DNA of 50,362 bases from Clostridia bacterium (GCA_017438865.1 JAFRUN010000057.1:1-50362); one strand, 5' to 3'. Shown: positions 39,751 through 48,719, numbered from the stretch's first letter. The notes: generated by a model not told the origin, from the sequence alone. Translations and numbers: made by a program.

Positions 39751-40734
39751 TTACTCCCACTCGATCGTGCCGGTGGGCTTGGGCGTGTAATCGAACAATA
39801 CGCGGTTGACGCCCTTGACCTCGTGCGTGATGCGGTCGGTGATGCGCGCAAGCAGCTCGAACGGAACGTTCTCGACCGTTGCGGTCATTGCATCGCGCGT
39901 GTTGACGGCGCGCAGGATCACGGGCCATTCGTCGACGCGGCGACCGTCCCTGATGCCGACGGAGCGGAAATCGGGAACGATCGTGAAATACTGCCAGACC
40001 TTTCCGGCAAGACCGGCGTTTGCGAACTCCTCGCGAAGGATCGCGTCGGATTCCCGGACCGCTTCCAGCCGGTCGCGCGTGATCGCGCCGAGGCAGCGCA
40101 CACCGAGACCGGGACCGGGGAACGGCTGACGGTAGACCATGTTGTCCGGCAGTCCCAGCGCCTTTCCGACGACGCGGACCTCATCCTTGAACAGGATGCG
40201 GACGGGCTCGACGAGCTCAAACTTCAGATCCTCGGGCAGACCGCCGGCGTTGTGATGCGCCTTGATGCCCTGCTCGCTCTCGAGAATGTCGGGCCAGATC
40301 GTGCCCTGCGCGAGGAAGGTGATGTCCTCGAGCTTGCGCGCTTCCTCCGCAAAAACGTCGATGAACGTACCGCCGATGATCTTGCGCTTCGTTTCGGGAT
40401 CGGATACGCCCGCGAGTTTGTCGAGGAAGCGGTCCACGGCGTCGGCATAGATCAGATTGGCGTCCATTTCGCCGCGGAACACGCGGATGACCTGTTCGGG
40501 TTCGCCCTTCCGGAGAAGACCGTGGTTGACGTGCACGCAGACAAGCTGCTTGCCGATCGCACGGATCAGAAGCGCCGCGACGACGGAAGAGTCGACGCCG
40601 CCGGACAATGCAAGAAGAACCTTTTTGCCTCCGACCTGCGCGCGGATATCGGCGATCTGTTCGTCAATGAATTTTTCCGCAAGCGCGGGCGTCGTGATGC
40701 GTTCCATATTTTCCGGTCTTGTGAGAATCGGCAT
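39751..40734 (-). CDS. guaA: GMP synthase ATP-pyrophosphatase subunit (no glutaminase domain)
   Basis: A 327-residue protein with the synthetase half of GMP synthase only. The PP-loop SGGVDSS is at residues 44-50, and the C-terminal dimerisation domain ends in the family-typical TPKPTGTIEWE. It converts XMP to GMP using ATP and ammonia. The N-terminal glutamine amidotransferase domain of the usual 510-525 residue enzyme is absent, and no remnant of it is found in the 30 nt between this gene and xpt. The ATG has GGAGG upstream. So ammonia must come from a separate glutaminase subunit elsewhere, as in archaeal two-subunit enzymes, or be used directly. Cotranscribed with xpt under a guanine riboswitch. 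Confidence 0.92.
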   Translation of the reverse strand: MPILTRPENMERITTPALAEKFIDEQIADIRAQVGGKKVLLALSGGVDSSVVAALLIRAIGKQLVCVHVNHGLLRKGEPEQVIRVFRGEMDANLIYADAVDRFLDKLAGVSDPETKRKIIGGTFIDVFAEEARKLEDITFLAQGTIWPDILESEQGIKAHHNAGGLPEDLKFELVEPVRILFKDEVRVVGKALGLPDNMVYRQPFPGPGLGVRCLGAITRDRLEAVRESDAILREEFANAGLAGKVWQYFTIVPDFRSVGIRDGRRVDEWPVILRAVNTRDAMTATVENVPFELLARITDRITHEVKGVNRVLFDYTPKPTGTIEWE

Positions 40735-40764
40735 ACTGTTTACCTCCGCAAATCGAATGTTCGC

Positions 40765-41343
40765 TCATTCGTCGTCCCGGAACACGATGTTGCCGGGTTC
40801 GGCCTTTTCGATGATCGCCAGCGAATGCAGGTTCACGCCCTGCGCGCGGAGGCGGTCGCCGCCGCCCTGAAATCCCTTTTCGATCGCGCAGCCGATGCCG
40901 ACGAGCGTCGCCCCCGCCTGCTCGACGATCTCGCAAAGACCGCGCAGCGCTTCGCCGCGGGCAAGGAAGTCGTCCACGACCAGCACGCGCGAACCGGGCT
41001 TGATCCAGTCCTTCGCAACGAGCAGCGTGACCTTCTTTTTATAGGTATAGGAAAAGATCTCGCTCTTGAAGAGACCGCCCTCGATGTTGTCGCTCTTCGC
41101 CTTCTTGGCATAGACCATCGGCTTTCCGTAGCGCAGTGCGCAGATCGCGGTCAGCGCGATGCCGCTCGCCTCCGCGGTCAGCAGAAGATCGACGTCGTCA
41201 ATGTTGAAATACTTCATGAACTCGTCCGCGATGTGGCTCATGAGTTCGCAGTCCACACGGTGGTTCAAAAACCCGTCGACCTTGATGATGTCGCCCGGAA
41301 GCACCTTGCCCTCTTTGAGGATCCGTTCTTTCAGTTCTTTCAT
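40765..41343 (-). CDS. xpt: xanthine phosphoribosyltransferase
   Basis: A 192-residue type I phosphoribosyltransferase that makes XMP from xanthine and PRPP in purine salvage. The PRPP-binding loop VLVVDDFLARGEA is at residues 120-132, and LLLTAEASGIALT is the second conserved segment. Length and N-terminus (MKELKERILKEG) match Xpt closely. The product XMP is the substrate of the GMP synthase encoded next, so the pair forms a direct xanthine-to-GMP route. Expression is controlled by the riboswitch at 41357-41505. GGAGGGG lies before the ATG. Confidence 0.96.
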   Translation of the reverse strand: MKELKERILKEGKVLPGDIIKVDGFLNHRVDCELMSHIADEFMKYFNIDDVDLLLTAEASGIALTAICALRYGKPMVYAKKAKSDNIEGGLFKSEIFSYTYKKKVTLLVAKDWIKPGSRVLVVDDFLARGEALRGLCEIVEQAGATLVGIGCAIEKGFQGGGDRLRAQGVNLHSLAIIEKAEPGNIVFRDDE

Positions 41344-41356
41344 TTACCCCTCCTGT

Positions 41357-41505
41357 ATAAAAGAATTGCAGCAGACTTCTCTGCTGCCAATATCGCAGGC
41401 AAACGCAAAGCGAAGCGCCCTGCGCACACCCGATCTCCCAATAGTCGCGGCTGCGGCGCCGCGGTAGAAACGTCCGGGCCGTCCATCCGGACCTATATCG
41501 GCAGA
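41357..41505 (-). promoter_or_regulatory. guanine-class purine riboswitch with terminator platform
   Basis: On the minus strand: P1 (41498-41505 with 41434-41441, one mismatch), P2 GTCCGG/CCGGAC, the invariant J2/3 core GTTTCTACC (41463-41471), P3 GCGGC/GCCGC, then GACTAT (41441-41446). The C in GACTAT is the base that pairs with guanine; adenine riboswitches have T there. Loops contain GG and CC that could make the loop-loop contact. The expression platform is a terminator (stem 41368-41375 with 41380-41387, then a T-rich tail) about 15 nt before xpt. Guanine should stop transcription. Confidence 0.85.
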
Positions 41506-41527
41506 ACTGTTATATAATTGATATTTA

Positions 41528-41556
41528 ATTATACGCCATGCACGCGCGAATTGCAA
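41528..41556 (-). promoter_or_regulatory. promoter of the riboswitch-xpt-guaA operon
   Basis: TTGCAA (41551-41556), 17-bp spacer, TATAAT (41528-41533) on the minus strand. Confidence 0.85.
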
Positions 41557-41618
41557 GGAAAAAACGGCTTGTTTCCGAAAAAGAATTGTCGCGCCGAAGC
41601 GCCGTCCGTCCCGTCCGC

Positions 41619-41648
41619 TTGACTTATCCGGAAGGAAAATGCTAAAAT
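41619..41648 (+). promoter_or_regulatory. promoter of the ParB-like/BMP gene
   Basis: TTGACT (41619-41624), 18-bp spacer, TAAAAT (41643-41648) with extended TGC. It is divergent from xpt. Confidence 0.75.
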
Positions 41649-41681
41649 GTATCCATCATATACGGAAAGGAAGCGGCGTTT

Positions 41682-43637
41682 TTGAGCAGAACCGAAGCCG
41701 TTGAAGCATACCGCGCGGCGCACAAAAAAGCATTGAAAACGTACCGGGAGGACACGGAACACGGACGCTGGCCGTACCCCGGGGTGCTGGACGACATTCT
41801 GGTCGGCAGGCACATCGCCGGACGCATCGAGCTCGGCGTGCTGAACATTCCGATCGACCGGATCGCCGGAACCGTCAGCGACGGACGGCGCACCGTCTTT
41901 ACCCGCGATTTCATGCCGCTGCCGGAGCCGAACACCGAGTTCGGCACGAAATGGATCTCGCTTTGCGAAGCGCATCTTGACGACGAGGGCATTCGCGATC
42001 CGATCCGCTGCTACGAATACTACGGAAACTTTTATGTGCAGGAGGGCAACAAGCGCCTGTCCGTGTTCCGGTATTTCGACGCGCCGACGGTCCCCGCCTC
42101 GGTGCTGCGCATCGTGCCCGCGTATTCGGACGATCCCGAAACGCGGCTGTACTACGAGTTTCTCGAATTCTATCATCTCTCCCGCACCTATGCGTTCCGG
42201 TTCTCAAAGTCCGGCAGCTATCGGAAGCTGATTGCCGCACTCGGCTTTGAGCCGGACGAGGTCTGGACCGAGGAACAGCGGCGAAAGGTCATTTCCGCGT
42301 ACACGCATTTTTCGGACGCCGCGGCGCGGGTGAAGTTTCCGGACGGCGTCGGTATGTCCGACGCGTTTCTGGCATGGATCTCCGTCTATTCGCTCGACGA
42401 TCTCAATGCGCTTTCGCCCGAAACGATGCTTGCCTCGCTGAACGCGAGCGTGACCGGCATCGAGGCGGACGTGACCGTTGCGACCGAATCGGACGCGTCG
42501 AAGGACGACGCGGAACCCGCCGGGATCCTCTCGCGCATCTACAACGCGATGTTCCTGCCGACGCACATCAGCGCGGCGTTCATTCACGAGTTTGCGCCGG
42601 AGCAATCGAACTGGGTTCGCGGGCACGAGCAGGGACGTTTGTTCGCCGAAGAACAGCTTGCGGGAAAGATCACGACGCGCGCGTACATCGCCGATGCGGA
42701 GACCAATGCCGACGCGCTCTTTGCCGAGGCGGTCAAGGACGGCGCGCAGGTCATCTTTGCGACAACGCCGTCCCTGATCGACGCATGCCGCCGCGCCGCC
42801 GCCGCATATCCGAACGTCAAAGTGCTCAACTGCTCGGTCGCGATGCCCTATCCCGGCGTCCGCACCTATTACAGCCGCATTTACGAAACGAAATTCCTTG
42901 CGGGCGTCATCGCGGGCGCGTGTTCGCACAGCGACCGGCTCGGATACGTTGCCGCCGCCCCGATCTTCGGCGTTCCGGCAAGCGTCAACGCGTTTGCGCT
43001 CGGCGCGCGTCTCGTCAATCCGCGCGCGGTGGTCAAGCTCCGCTGGTCCTGCACGGAACCCGATCCGCTTGCCGCCCTGATCAAGGACGGCGTGGACGTC
43101 GTCAGCAACCGGGAATGGTTTGCGCCGGAAGCGCCGCAGCCGCCCTACGGTCTGATCCGCATCCAAAGCGACGGTTCGCCGGAACCGCTTGCTGCGACCT
43201 ACTGGAACTGGGGCGCGTTCTATCAAAAACTTCTGAGCGATCTGCTGCTCGGGCATTGGGAGGACGAAAGCGCGAACCGCAGCGCCGCCGCCATCAATTA
43301 CTGGTGGGGCCTGCAGAGCGGCGTCATCGGCGTCACGCCCTCGGAAAAGCTGCCGGAGGGCGTCAAAGCGCTCGTCGAAGCGCTGAAAAACTCGATCGCG
43401 GAAGGGCGGCTCGATCCGTTCCGCCGCGTCATGTCCGATCAGGAGGGCATCGTCAGAAACGAGGGCGACCGCTGGCTTTCGCCGTCCGAGATCTTACATA
43501 TGGACTGGCTTTCCGATACGATCGAGGGCGGTATCCCGGCGTTCGACGAGCTCATGCCGGTCGCGCAGAACATCGTGCGGCTGCTCGGCGTTTACCGGGA
43601 GGAGATCCCGCCGGTCAAGGACGGACCGATCCTATGA
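41682..43637 (+). CDS. ParB-like / BMP (PnrA-type) fusion, cytoplasmic
   Basis: A 651-residue protein without signal peptide or membrane helix. Residues 40-150 resemble a ParB/sulfiredoxin-like fold, with the segment YVQEGNKRLSVFRYF in place of the usual GxRR-type turn. Residues 150-290 are mostly helical. Residues 295-545 are a BMP-family domain (basic membrane protein, PnrA-like), a nucleoside-binding periplasmic fold: VRGHEQGRLFAE, VIFATTPSLIDAC, ETKFLAGVIAGA. The C-terminal 100 residues are unassigned. BMP proteins are normally secreted lipoproteins that feed nucleoside ABC importers; a cytoplasmic version fused to a DNA- or nucleotide-binding fold suggests a sensor or enzyme. It starts with TTG after AAAGGAAG. 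A phosphoesterase is translationally coupled. Function unknown. Confidence 0.8.
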   Translation: MSRTEAVEAYRAAHKKALKTYREDTEHGRWPYPGVLDDILVGRHIAGRIELGVLNIPIDRIAGTVSDGRRTVFTRDFMPLPEPNTEFGTKWISLCEAHLDDEGIRDPIRCYEYYGNFYVQEGNKRLSVFRYFDAPTVPASVLRIVPAYSDDPETRLYYEFLEFYHLSRTYAFRFSKSGSYRKLIAALGFEPDEVWTEEQRRKVISAYTHFSDAAARVKFPDGVGMSDAFLAWISVYSLDDLNALSPETMLASLNASVTGIEADVTVATESDASKDDAEPAGILSRIYNAMFLPTHISAAFIHEFAPEQSNWVRGHEQGRLFAEEQLAGKITTRAYIADAETNADALFAEAVKDGAQVIFATTPSLIDACRRAAAAYPNVKVLNCSVAMPYPGVRTYYSRIYETKFLAGVIAGACSHSDRLGYVAAAPIFGVPASVNAFALGARLVNPRAVVKLRWSCTEPDPLAALIKDGVDVVSNREWFAPEAPQPPYGLIRIQSDGSPEPLAATYWNWGAFYQKLLSDLLLGHWEDESANRSAAAINYWWGLQSGVIGVTPSEKLPEGVKALVEALKNSIAEGRLDPFRRVMSDQEGIVRNEGDRWLSPSEILHMDWLSDTIEGGIPAFDELMPVAQNIVRLLGVYREEIPPVKDGPIL

Positions 43638-44233
43638 AGATCCTGCTCCTTGCCGATACCGAGGATCCGGCGCTCTGGGATTACTACTCTCCGGACCGCG
43701 TGAAGTGCTTTGACCTGATCCTTGCCGCGGGCGATCTCAAGGCAGAGTACCTGACCTTTCTGGTGACGATGTCGAACCTGCCGGTGTTCTATGTGCATGG
43801 CAACCACAACGCGGCTTACGATCATTTTCCGCCGGAGGGGTGCGAATGCATCGACGACCGGCTCGTTACCTTTCACGGGCTTCGCATCCTCGGACTCGGC
43901 GGCAGCGCGCTTTACAGCGGCGAACCGTACCAGTACACCGAGCGCGAAATGCGGCGGCGCATCGCCCGTCTGCGCTTTGCGGTCCGGAAGGCGCGCGGCG
44001 TCGATATCGTTCTGACGCATTGCCCGCCGAAGGGATACGGCGACGCGGACGACTACGCGCACCGCGGATTCGAGGCGTTTCTGCCGATGCTTGACCGGTG
44101 GAAACCGAAAGCGCTCGTGCACGGACATGTGCATATGACCTACGGCGACATCAAGCGCGAGCTTCCGTACGGCGAAACGCGCATCATCAACGCGTATCAG
44201 CGCTATACGCTGGAAATCGATACAGACAAATGA
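43634..44233 (+). CDS. metallophosphoesterase, coupled to the BMP fusion
   Basis: A 199-residue calcineurin-like phosphoesterase. Metal and catalytic motifs: AAGDLKAEYL (GD motif), HGNHNAAYD (GNH motif), LTHCPPKG and HGHVHMTYG. The first motif, usually DxH, reads DTED here, so one metal ligand is unusual. Its ATG overlaps the stop of the BMP fusion gene (ATGA), a strong sign that the two act together. The substrate is unknown; cyclic or linear nucleotides are plausible given the nucleoside-binding partner domain, but this is inference. Confidence 0.85.
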   Translation: MKILLLADTEDPALWDYYSPDRVKCFDLILAAGDLKAEYLTFLVTMSNLPVFYVHGNHNAAYDHFPPEGCECIDDRLVTFHGLRILGLGGSALYSGEPYQYTEREMRRRIARLRFAVRKARGVDIVLTHCPPKGYGDADDYAHRGFEAFLPMLDRWKPKALVHGHVHMTYGDIKRELPYGETRIINAYQRYTLEIDTDK

Positions 44234-44265
44234 GCATACGAACGGGGTTTTCTTATCCCGGTTCC

Positions 44266-44295
44266 TTGACACGCCGTCTTTTGACGGCGTATAAT
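44266..44295 (+). promoter_or_regulatory. promoter of tcdA with a palindrome filling the spacer
   Basis: TTGACA (44266-44271), 18-bp spacer, TATAAT (44290-44295). The spacer is exactly the inverted repeat CGCCGTCTTTTGACGGCG, a 7-bp stem with a TTTT loop. Confidence 0.8.
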
Positions 44296-44325
44296 TATAT
44301 ATATTCTTTTTGCATGGGGAGAACC

Positions 44326-45054
44326 ATGACGGATCAATTCACAAGAACGAGGATGCTGCTCGGCGACGACGGGATCGAACGGCTGAAAAAGGCGCGCGTC
44401 GCCGTGTTCGGACTCGGCGGCGTCGGAAGCTACGTCGCGGAAGCGCTTGCGCGGAGCGGCGTCGGCACGCTGGACATCGTCGACGACGACGTGATCGTCC
44501 TGAGCAATCTGAACCGGCTTCTGTACGCAACGCATGACAATATCGGTCAACCGAAAACGGAGGTCGTTAAGGCGCGCATCGCTTCGATCTGTCCCGAAAC
44601 GGTCGTTTATGCGCACAACTGTTTCTATCTTCCCGAAACCGCGGACCGGTTCGATTTTTCAAAGTTTGATTACGTCGCGGATGCGATCGACACCGTATCC
44701 GGAAAGCTGCAGCTCGTTATGCAGGCAAACGCCGCAAACGTGCCGGTCATCAGCTGTATGGGCACGGGCAACAAGCTGGATCCGACGGCGCTTGAGGTCG
44801 CGGATATTTCAAAAACGAGTGTGTGTCCGCTGGCGCGCGTGATGCGGCGCGAGCTCAGAAAGCGCGGGATCGATCGTCTCAAGGTCGTATATTCCAAAGA
44901 ACCGCCGATCGAGCCGAACGGCGAACCGGGAGAAACGCTTCTGCACGCAAAGCGGCAGACGCCGGGAAGCTGCGCCTTCGTCCCGTCCGTCGCGGGGCTC
45001 ATTCTGGCGGGCGAGATCGTCCGCGATCTTTGCGGGATCCATCGAAACCATTAA
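44326..45054 (+). CDS. tcdA: tRNA threonylcarbamoyladenosine dehydratase (TcdA/CsdL)
   Basis: A 242-residue E1/ThiF-like ATPase. The nucleotide site is GLGGVGSYVAEALARSG, followed by IVDDDVIVLSNLNRL and YVADAIDTV. It matches the TcdA/CsdL branch, which cyclises t6A37 of tRNA in an ATP-dependent way; the family ending with VAGLILAGEIVRDL is present. The start at 44326 follows GGGGAG; an in-frame ATG at 44314 precedes it but lacks a Shine-Dalgarno. It has its own promoter and is followed after 33 nt by an ABC exporter gene. Confidence 0.92.
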   Translation: MTDQFTRTRMLLGDDGIERLKKARVAVFGLGGVGSYVAEALARSGVGTLDIVDDDVIVLSNLNRLLYATHDNIGQPKTEVVKARIASICPETVVYAHNCFYLPETADRFDFSKFDYVADAIDTVSGKLQLVMQANAANVPVISCMGTGNKLDPTALEVADISKTSVCPLARVMRRELRKRGIDRLKVVYSKEPPIEPNGEPGETLLHAKRQTPGSCAFVPSVAGLILAGEIVRDLCGIHRNH

Positions 45055-45087
45055 AACAGCGGAATTGACCGCGGAAAGGATCACAAT

Positions 45088-46929
45088 ATGCCGGGACCGA
45101 TGGGCGGACCGATGGGACCGCGCGGTTTTCTGACCGACGAAGAAAAACAGAACGTTCCGAAAGTGACCGGATCGCTGATCAAACGGATCCTCTCCTATCT
45201 GAAGCCGTACTGGCTGCAGTTTTTGCTTGTGTTCGTCACGATCCTCGTCTCCGCGGGCGTCGGACTTCTGCCGAGCATCATTACGGGGCGGATCGTCAAC
45301 GAGGCGCTGGTCGGCAAAAACATGAAGCTGCTCGTTCAGCTGCTGATCGCGGCGTTCGTCACGCTGACGGCGTCGCAGGTCATCGGCGTGCTGGAGAGCT
45401 ATATCAACGCGTGGATCTCGAACAAGATCATCTACGACATGAAGAACCAGATGTACGGTCATCTGCTTTCCATGCCGCACGCGTTTTTCACCACCGAAAA
45501 GCAGGGCGACATCATCACGCGCATGAACTCCGACATCGGCGGCGTTTCCAGCGTGATCTCCGGAACGCTCACCAACATCGTGCGCAACATCGTCGTCGTC
45601 GTTTCCACGCTCGTCGCGCTGTTTGTGATGAGCTGGCAGCTTGCCATCGTCGGCATTCTCATCATCCCGCTTCTGATCCTGCCGACGCGGTCCGCGGGCA
45701 AAACGCGCTGGAAGCTGGCGAGCGAAAGCCAGGCGAAGCACGACGAGATGAATCAGCTCGTCAACGAAACGCTTTCCGTTTCCGGCTCGCTGCTCGTCAA
45801 GCTGTTTGCGCGGGAAAAGCGCGAGATGCAGCGCTTTGAAACCGTCAACGACGAGGTGACGAAGCTCTCGATGAAGGAGCAGCGCAGCGGCAAGTGGTTC
45901 ATGGTGCTGATGGGCATGTTCACGGAGATCGGTCCGCTTCTGATCTACTTCGCCGGCGGCTGGTTCATCATCAAAAAAACCGATCCCACCCTCGACGTCG
46001 GCGTCATCACGTCCACCGTCATGCTGATCAACCGGCTCTACCGCCCGGTCCAGTCGCTTCTCAACATCCATGTGGACTTCACGCGCTCGCTTGCGCTGTT
46101 CACGCGCATCTTCAACTACTTCGACATGGTCCCGGCGATTCAGGCGCCCAAACAGCCGCGCAAGCCGGCCATCGACGGCGCCGACATCCGCTACGATCAT
46201 GTGGCGTTCTCCTATTCGCCGGAAAAGCCGCTTCTGAGTGATATCGACTTCACCGTGCCCGCCGGAAAGATGTACGCCATCGTCGGGCCGTCCGGCTCCG
46301 GCAAGAGCACGATCGTCAACCTCCTTCCCCGTCTCTACGACGTGAACGCGGGCGGCGTGCGGATCGGCAACACCGACGTGCGCGCGATCGACCTTGTGTA
46401 TCTGCGGCAGAGCATCGGCGTCGTCACGCAGGATTCGTACCTCTTCAACGGCACGATCCGCGACAACCTGCTCTATGCGAAAGAGGACGCAACGGATGAA
46501 GAATTGATGGCGGCGCTCAAAACGGCGAGCTTGACCGATTTTATCGCAAACCAGCCGGACGGGCTCGACACGGTCGTCGGCAACCGCGGACTGAAGCTGT
46601 CCGGCGGCGAAAAGCAGCGGCTCTCGATCGCGCGGATCATCCTGAAGAATCCGAGCATCCTGATCCTCGACGAGGCGACGTCCGCGCTCGACTCCATCTC
46701 GGAAAACGCGATCCAGGACGCGCTCGAAGCGCTGATGAAGGGCCGCACCTCCATCGTCATCGCGCACCGGCTCTCGACGATCCTCAAGGCGGACCGCATT
46801 CTGGTCGTCGCAAACGGCACGATCTCCGAGCAGGGCACGCACGACGAGCTTTTGCAGAAAAACGGCATCTACCGCGAGCTGTACGAGACGCAGTTCCGGA
46901 AGATCATCGACAGGGAAACCGCCGAATAA
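45088..46929 (+). CDS. ABC multidrug/lipid exporter, fused permease-ATPase
   Basis: A 613-residue half-transporter. A Gly/Pro-rich N-terminus (PGPMGGPMGPRG) is followed by a six-helix membrane domain (about residues 35-345) and an ATPase domain: Walker A GPSGSGKST near residue 401, signature LSGGEKQR near residue 503, Walker B ILILDEATSALD near residue 524, and H-loop AHRLST. It most likely works as a homodimer, exporting a drug, lipid or peptide; substrate unknown. No partner half-transporter is adjacent. AAAGGATC precedes the ATG. Probably cotranscribed with tcdA, and closed by a terminator. Confidence 0.92.
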   Translation: MPGPMGGPMGPRGFLTDEEKQNVPKVTGSLIKRILSYLKPYWLQFLLVFVTILVSAGVGLLPSIITGRIVNEALVGKNMKLLVQLLIAAFVTLTASQVIGVLESYINAWISNKIIYDMKNQMYGHLLSMPHAFFTTEKQGDIITRMNSDIGGVSSVISGTLTNIVRNIVVVVSTLVALFVMSWQLAIVGILIIPLLILPTRSAGKTRWKLASESQAKHDEMNQLVNETLSVSGSLLVKLFAREKREMQRFETVNDEVTKLSMKEQRSGKWFMVLMGMFTEIGPLLIYFAGGWFIIKKTDPTLDVGVITSTVMLINRLYRPVQSLLNIHVDFTRSLALFTRIFNYFDMVPAIQAPKQPRKPAIDGADIRYDHVAFSYSPEKPLLSDIDFTVPAGKMYAIVGPSGSGKSTIVNLLPRLYDVNAGGVRIGNTDVRAIDLVYLRQSIGVVTQDSYLFNGTIRDNLLYAKEDATDEELMAALKTASLTDFIANQPDGLDTVVGNRGLKLSGGEKQRLSIARIILKNPSILILDEATSALDSISENAIQDALEALMKGRTSIVIAHRLSTILKADRILVVANGTISEQGTHDELLQKNGIYRELYETQFRKIIDRETAE

Positions 46930-46940
46930 ACAGACCGTCA

Positions 46941-46969
46941 AAAACGGATCGGGAAACGGTCCGTTTTTT
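46941..46969 (+). terminator. terminator after the ABC exporter
   Basis: AAAACGGATC pairs with GGTCCGTTTT (one T-G pair), followed by further T, 12 nt after the stop. Confidence 0.85.
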
Positions 46970-47007
46970 CTTACACAGATTTTACGCAAATAGTTTACGG
47001 AATCCGG

Positions 47008-47036
47008 TTGCAAACGCGCCGTGTTTCTGTTACGAT
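47008..47036 (+). promoter_or_regulatory. promoter of the Na/Pi cotransporter gene
   Basis: TTGCAA (47008-47013), 17-bp spacer, TACGAT (47031-47036). Confidence 0.65.
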
Positions 47037-47069
47037 GTAATCAGGAGCGTATGGGGAGGTTCGGTATTT

Positions 47070-48707
47070 ATGCCATTCGAAAATGTGCTCGGGATCATCG
47101 GCGGCATCGCGATTTTCCTGTTCGGCATCAAAATCATGGGCAACGGCATCGAGCGGCTGGCGGGCGCAAAGCTCAAGTCGATCCTCGAAAAGCTGACGAC
47201 AAACCGGTTTCTGGGGCTGCTCGTCGGTACGGTGATCACGGGTATCATCCAAAGCTCGAACGCCGTCTCCGTCATGACCGTCGGATTTGTCAACGCGGGC
47301 CTGATGCCCCTTGAAAATGCCGTCGGCGTCATCATGGGCGCCAACATCGGCACCACGATCACCGGTCAGCTCATTGCGTTCAACATCGACGCCTACGCCC
47401 CGATCATTGCGTTCGCGGGCGTCATGGCGATGACATTCCTGAAAAAGCGGCCGTGGAGCGACATTCTGTACGCGCTGACCGGTCTCGGTCTTCTGTTCAT
47501 GGGCATGACGCTCATGAAGGAACACATGAAGGTGCTCGCCGAAGTCGAATGGTTCAAAAACCTGATCCTCAGTCTCGACAACCATCCGCTTCTGGCGGTG
47601 CTCGTCGGCACGGTCATGACGATGCTTCTGCAGAGCGTTTCGGCTTCGGTCGGTGTGCTGCAGGCGACGGCGATGTCCGGGGCGCTCGGCACGAACCCGC
47701 TCGGCATTGCGGTATACCTGATCTGCGGACAGAACATCGGCTGCACCACCGTTTCGGTACTCGCCTCGGTCGGCGGCACGAAGGATGCAAAGCGCACCGC
47801 CTGCATCCATGTGCTGTTCAACGTGTTCGCCTGCATCATCTGCGTCATTCTTCTGCAGCTCTTCCCCGGCGTGCTTGATTTCATCGCGCGCATCTCCGGC
47901 AGCGTCAACGGCACGCCGAACTATGCGCAGCAGCTTGCGAACGCCAATACCTTCCTGAAGATCGCGGCGACCGTCCTCATGTTCCCGCTCTCGTCGCTGC
48001 TCATCAAGCTCTCGCGGCTCATCATCCGCGGTGAAGACAAGCTTGACGGACGCCGCCTCATCCACATTGTCGGCGGCAAGGACTTCGGTTCCTCCGTCAC
48101 CGCGGTCGCTTCGGTCGAAAAGGAGACCGAGCGTATGTATGAGATCGCGCACGAGAATCTCAAAAAGGTTTATGCCGCCATGACCGCGCCCAGAAAGGGC
48201 GATCTCGACGGCATCGCCGAAAACGAAGAAACGCTCGACTGGCTGAATTCCGAGATCTCGAAGTACCTTGTTGAGATCAACCGCAACGGCCTCGGCGAAT
48301 CCGATGCGCGTTCGGTCGACCGCATGCATCACGTCATCGTCGACTACGAGCGCATCGGCGACCACGCAAACAACATTGCGGGCTATATCCAGCACATGCG
48401 CGAGCGGAAGATGCAGTTCTCCGAAGCCGCCATGGATGAGATCGCGCCGCTGTTCCTCAAGGTCCTCACCATCGTCGAAGACGCGCATACCTGCATGAAA
48501 ACGCCCAAGGCGATGCCGCTTGCAAACATCGCCGCGCGCGAGCAGGAGGTCGACGATCTCGTCGATCTGTACGAGAACAACCATATCAGGCGTCTTTCCG
48601 AGGGCAGGTGCTCGGCCGAGATCGGCATGCTCTATGTGGAAGCGCTCACCGACCTCGAACGTATCAGCGACCATGCGCTGAACATTGCGGAGGCGGGACA
48701 GGCGTAA
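47070..48707 (+). CDS. Na+/phosphate cotransporter family protein with PhoU-like domain
   Basis: A 545-residue protein. The first ~310 residues contain two inverted membrane repeats, each with a QSS-type motif: GIIQSSNAVSVMTVGF and LLQSVSASVGVLQA. These are the hallmark of NptA/type II Na-phosphate cotransporters. Residues 350-545 form a PhoU-like helical domain (YERIGDHANNIAGYI and LERISDHALNIAE), which binds or regulates. Expected role: sodium-driven phosphate uptake, or export in some relatives. GGGGAGG precedes the ATG at 47070. Its stop lies 12 nt before a frameshifted cytidylyltransferase gene that is probably in the same transcript. Confidence 0.93.
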   Translation: MPFENVLGIIGGIAIFLFGIKIMGNGIERLAGAKLKSILEKLTTNRFLGLLVGTVITGIIQSSNAVSVMTVGFVNAGLMPLENAVGVIMGANIGTTITGQLIAFNIDAYAPIIAFAGVMAMTFLKKRPWSDILYALTGLGLLFMGMTLMKEHMKVLAEVEWFKNLILSLDNHPLLAVLVGTVMTMLLQSVSASVGVLQATAMSGALGTNPLGIAVYLICGQNIGCTTVSVLASVGGTKDAKRTACIHVLFNVFACIICVILLQLFPGVLDFIARISGSVNGTPNYAQQLANANTFLKIAATVLMFPLSSLLIKLSRLIIRGEDKLDGRRLIHIVGGKDFGSSVTAVASVEKETERMYEIAHENLKKVYAAMTAPRKGDLDGIAENEETLDWLNSEISKYLVEINRNGLGESDARSVDRMHHVIVDYERIGDHANNIAGYIQHMRERKMQFSEAAMDEIAPLFLKVLTIVEDAHTCMKTPKAMPLANIAAREQEVDDLVDLYENNHIRRLSEGRCSAEIGMLYVEALTDLERISDHALNIAEAGQA

Positions 48708-48719
48708 CGGAAAACTGCC

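Noticed and set aside
40735-40764. A frameshifted glutamine amidotransferase domain upstream of guaA
   Set aside because: Only 30 nt separate guaA from xpt, with a ribosome-binding site; no remnant of the domain exists there.
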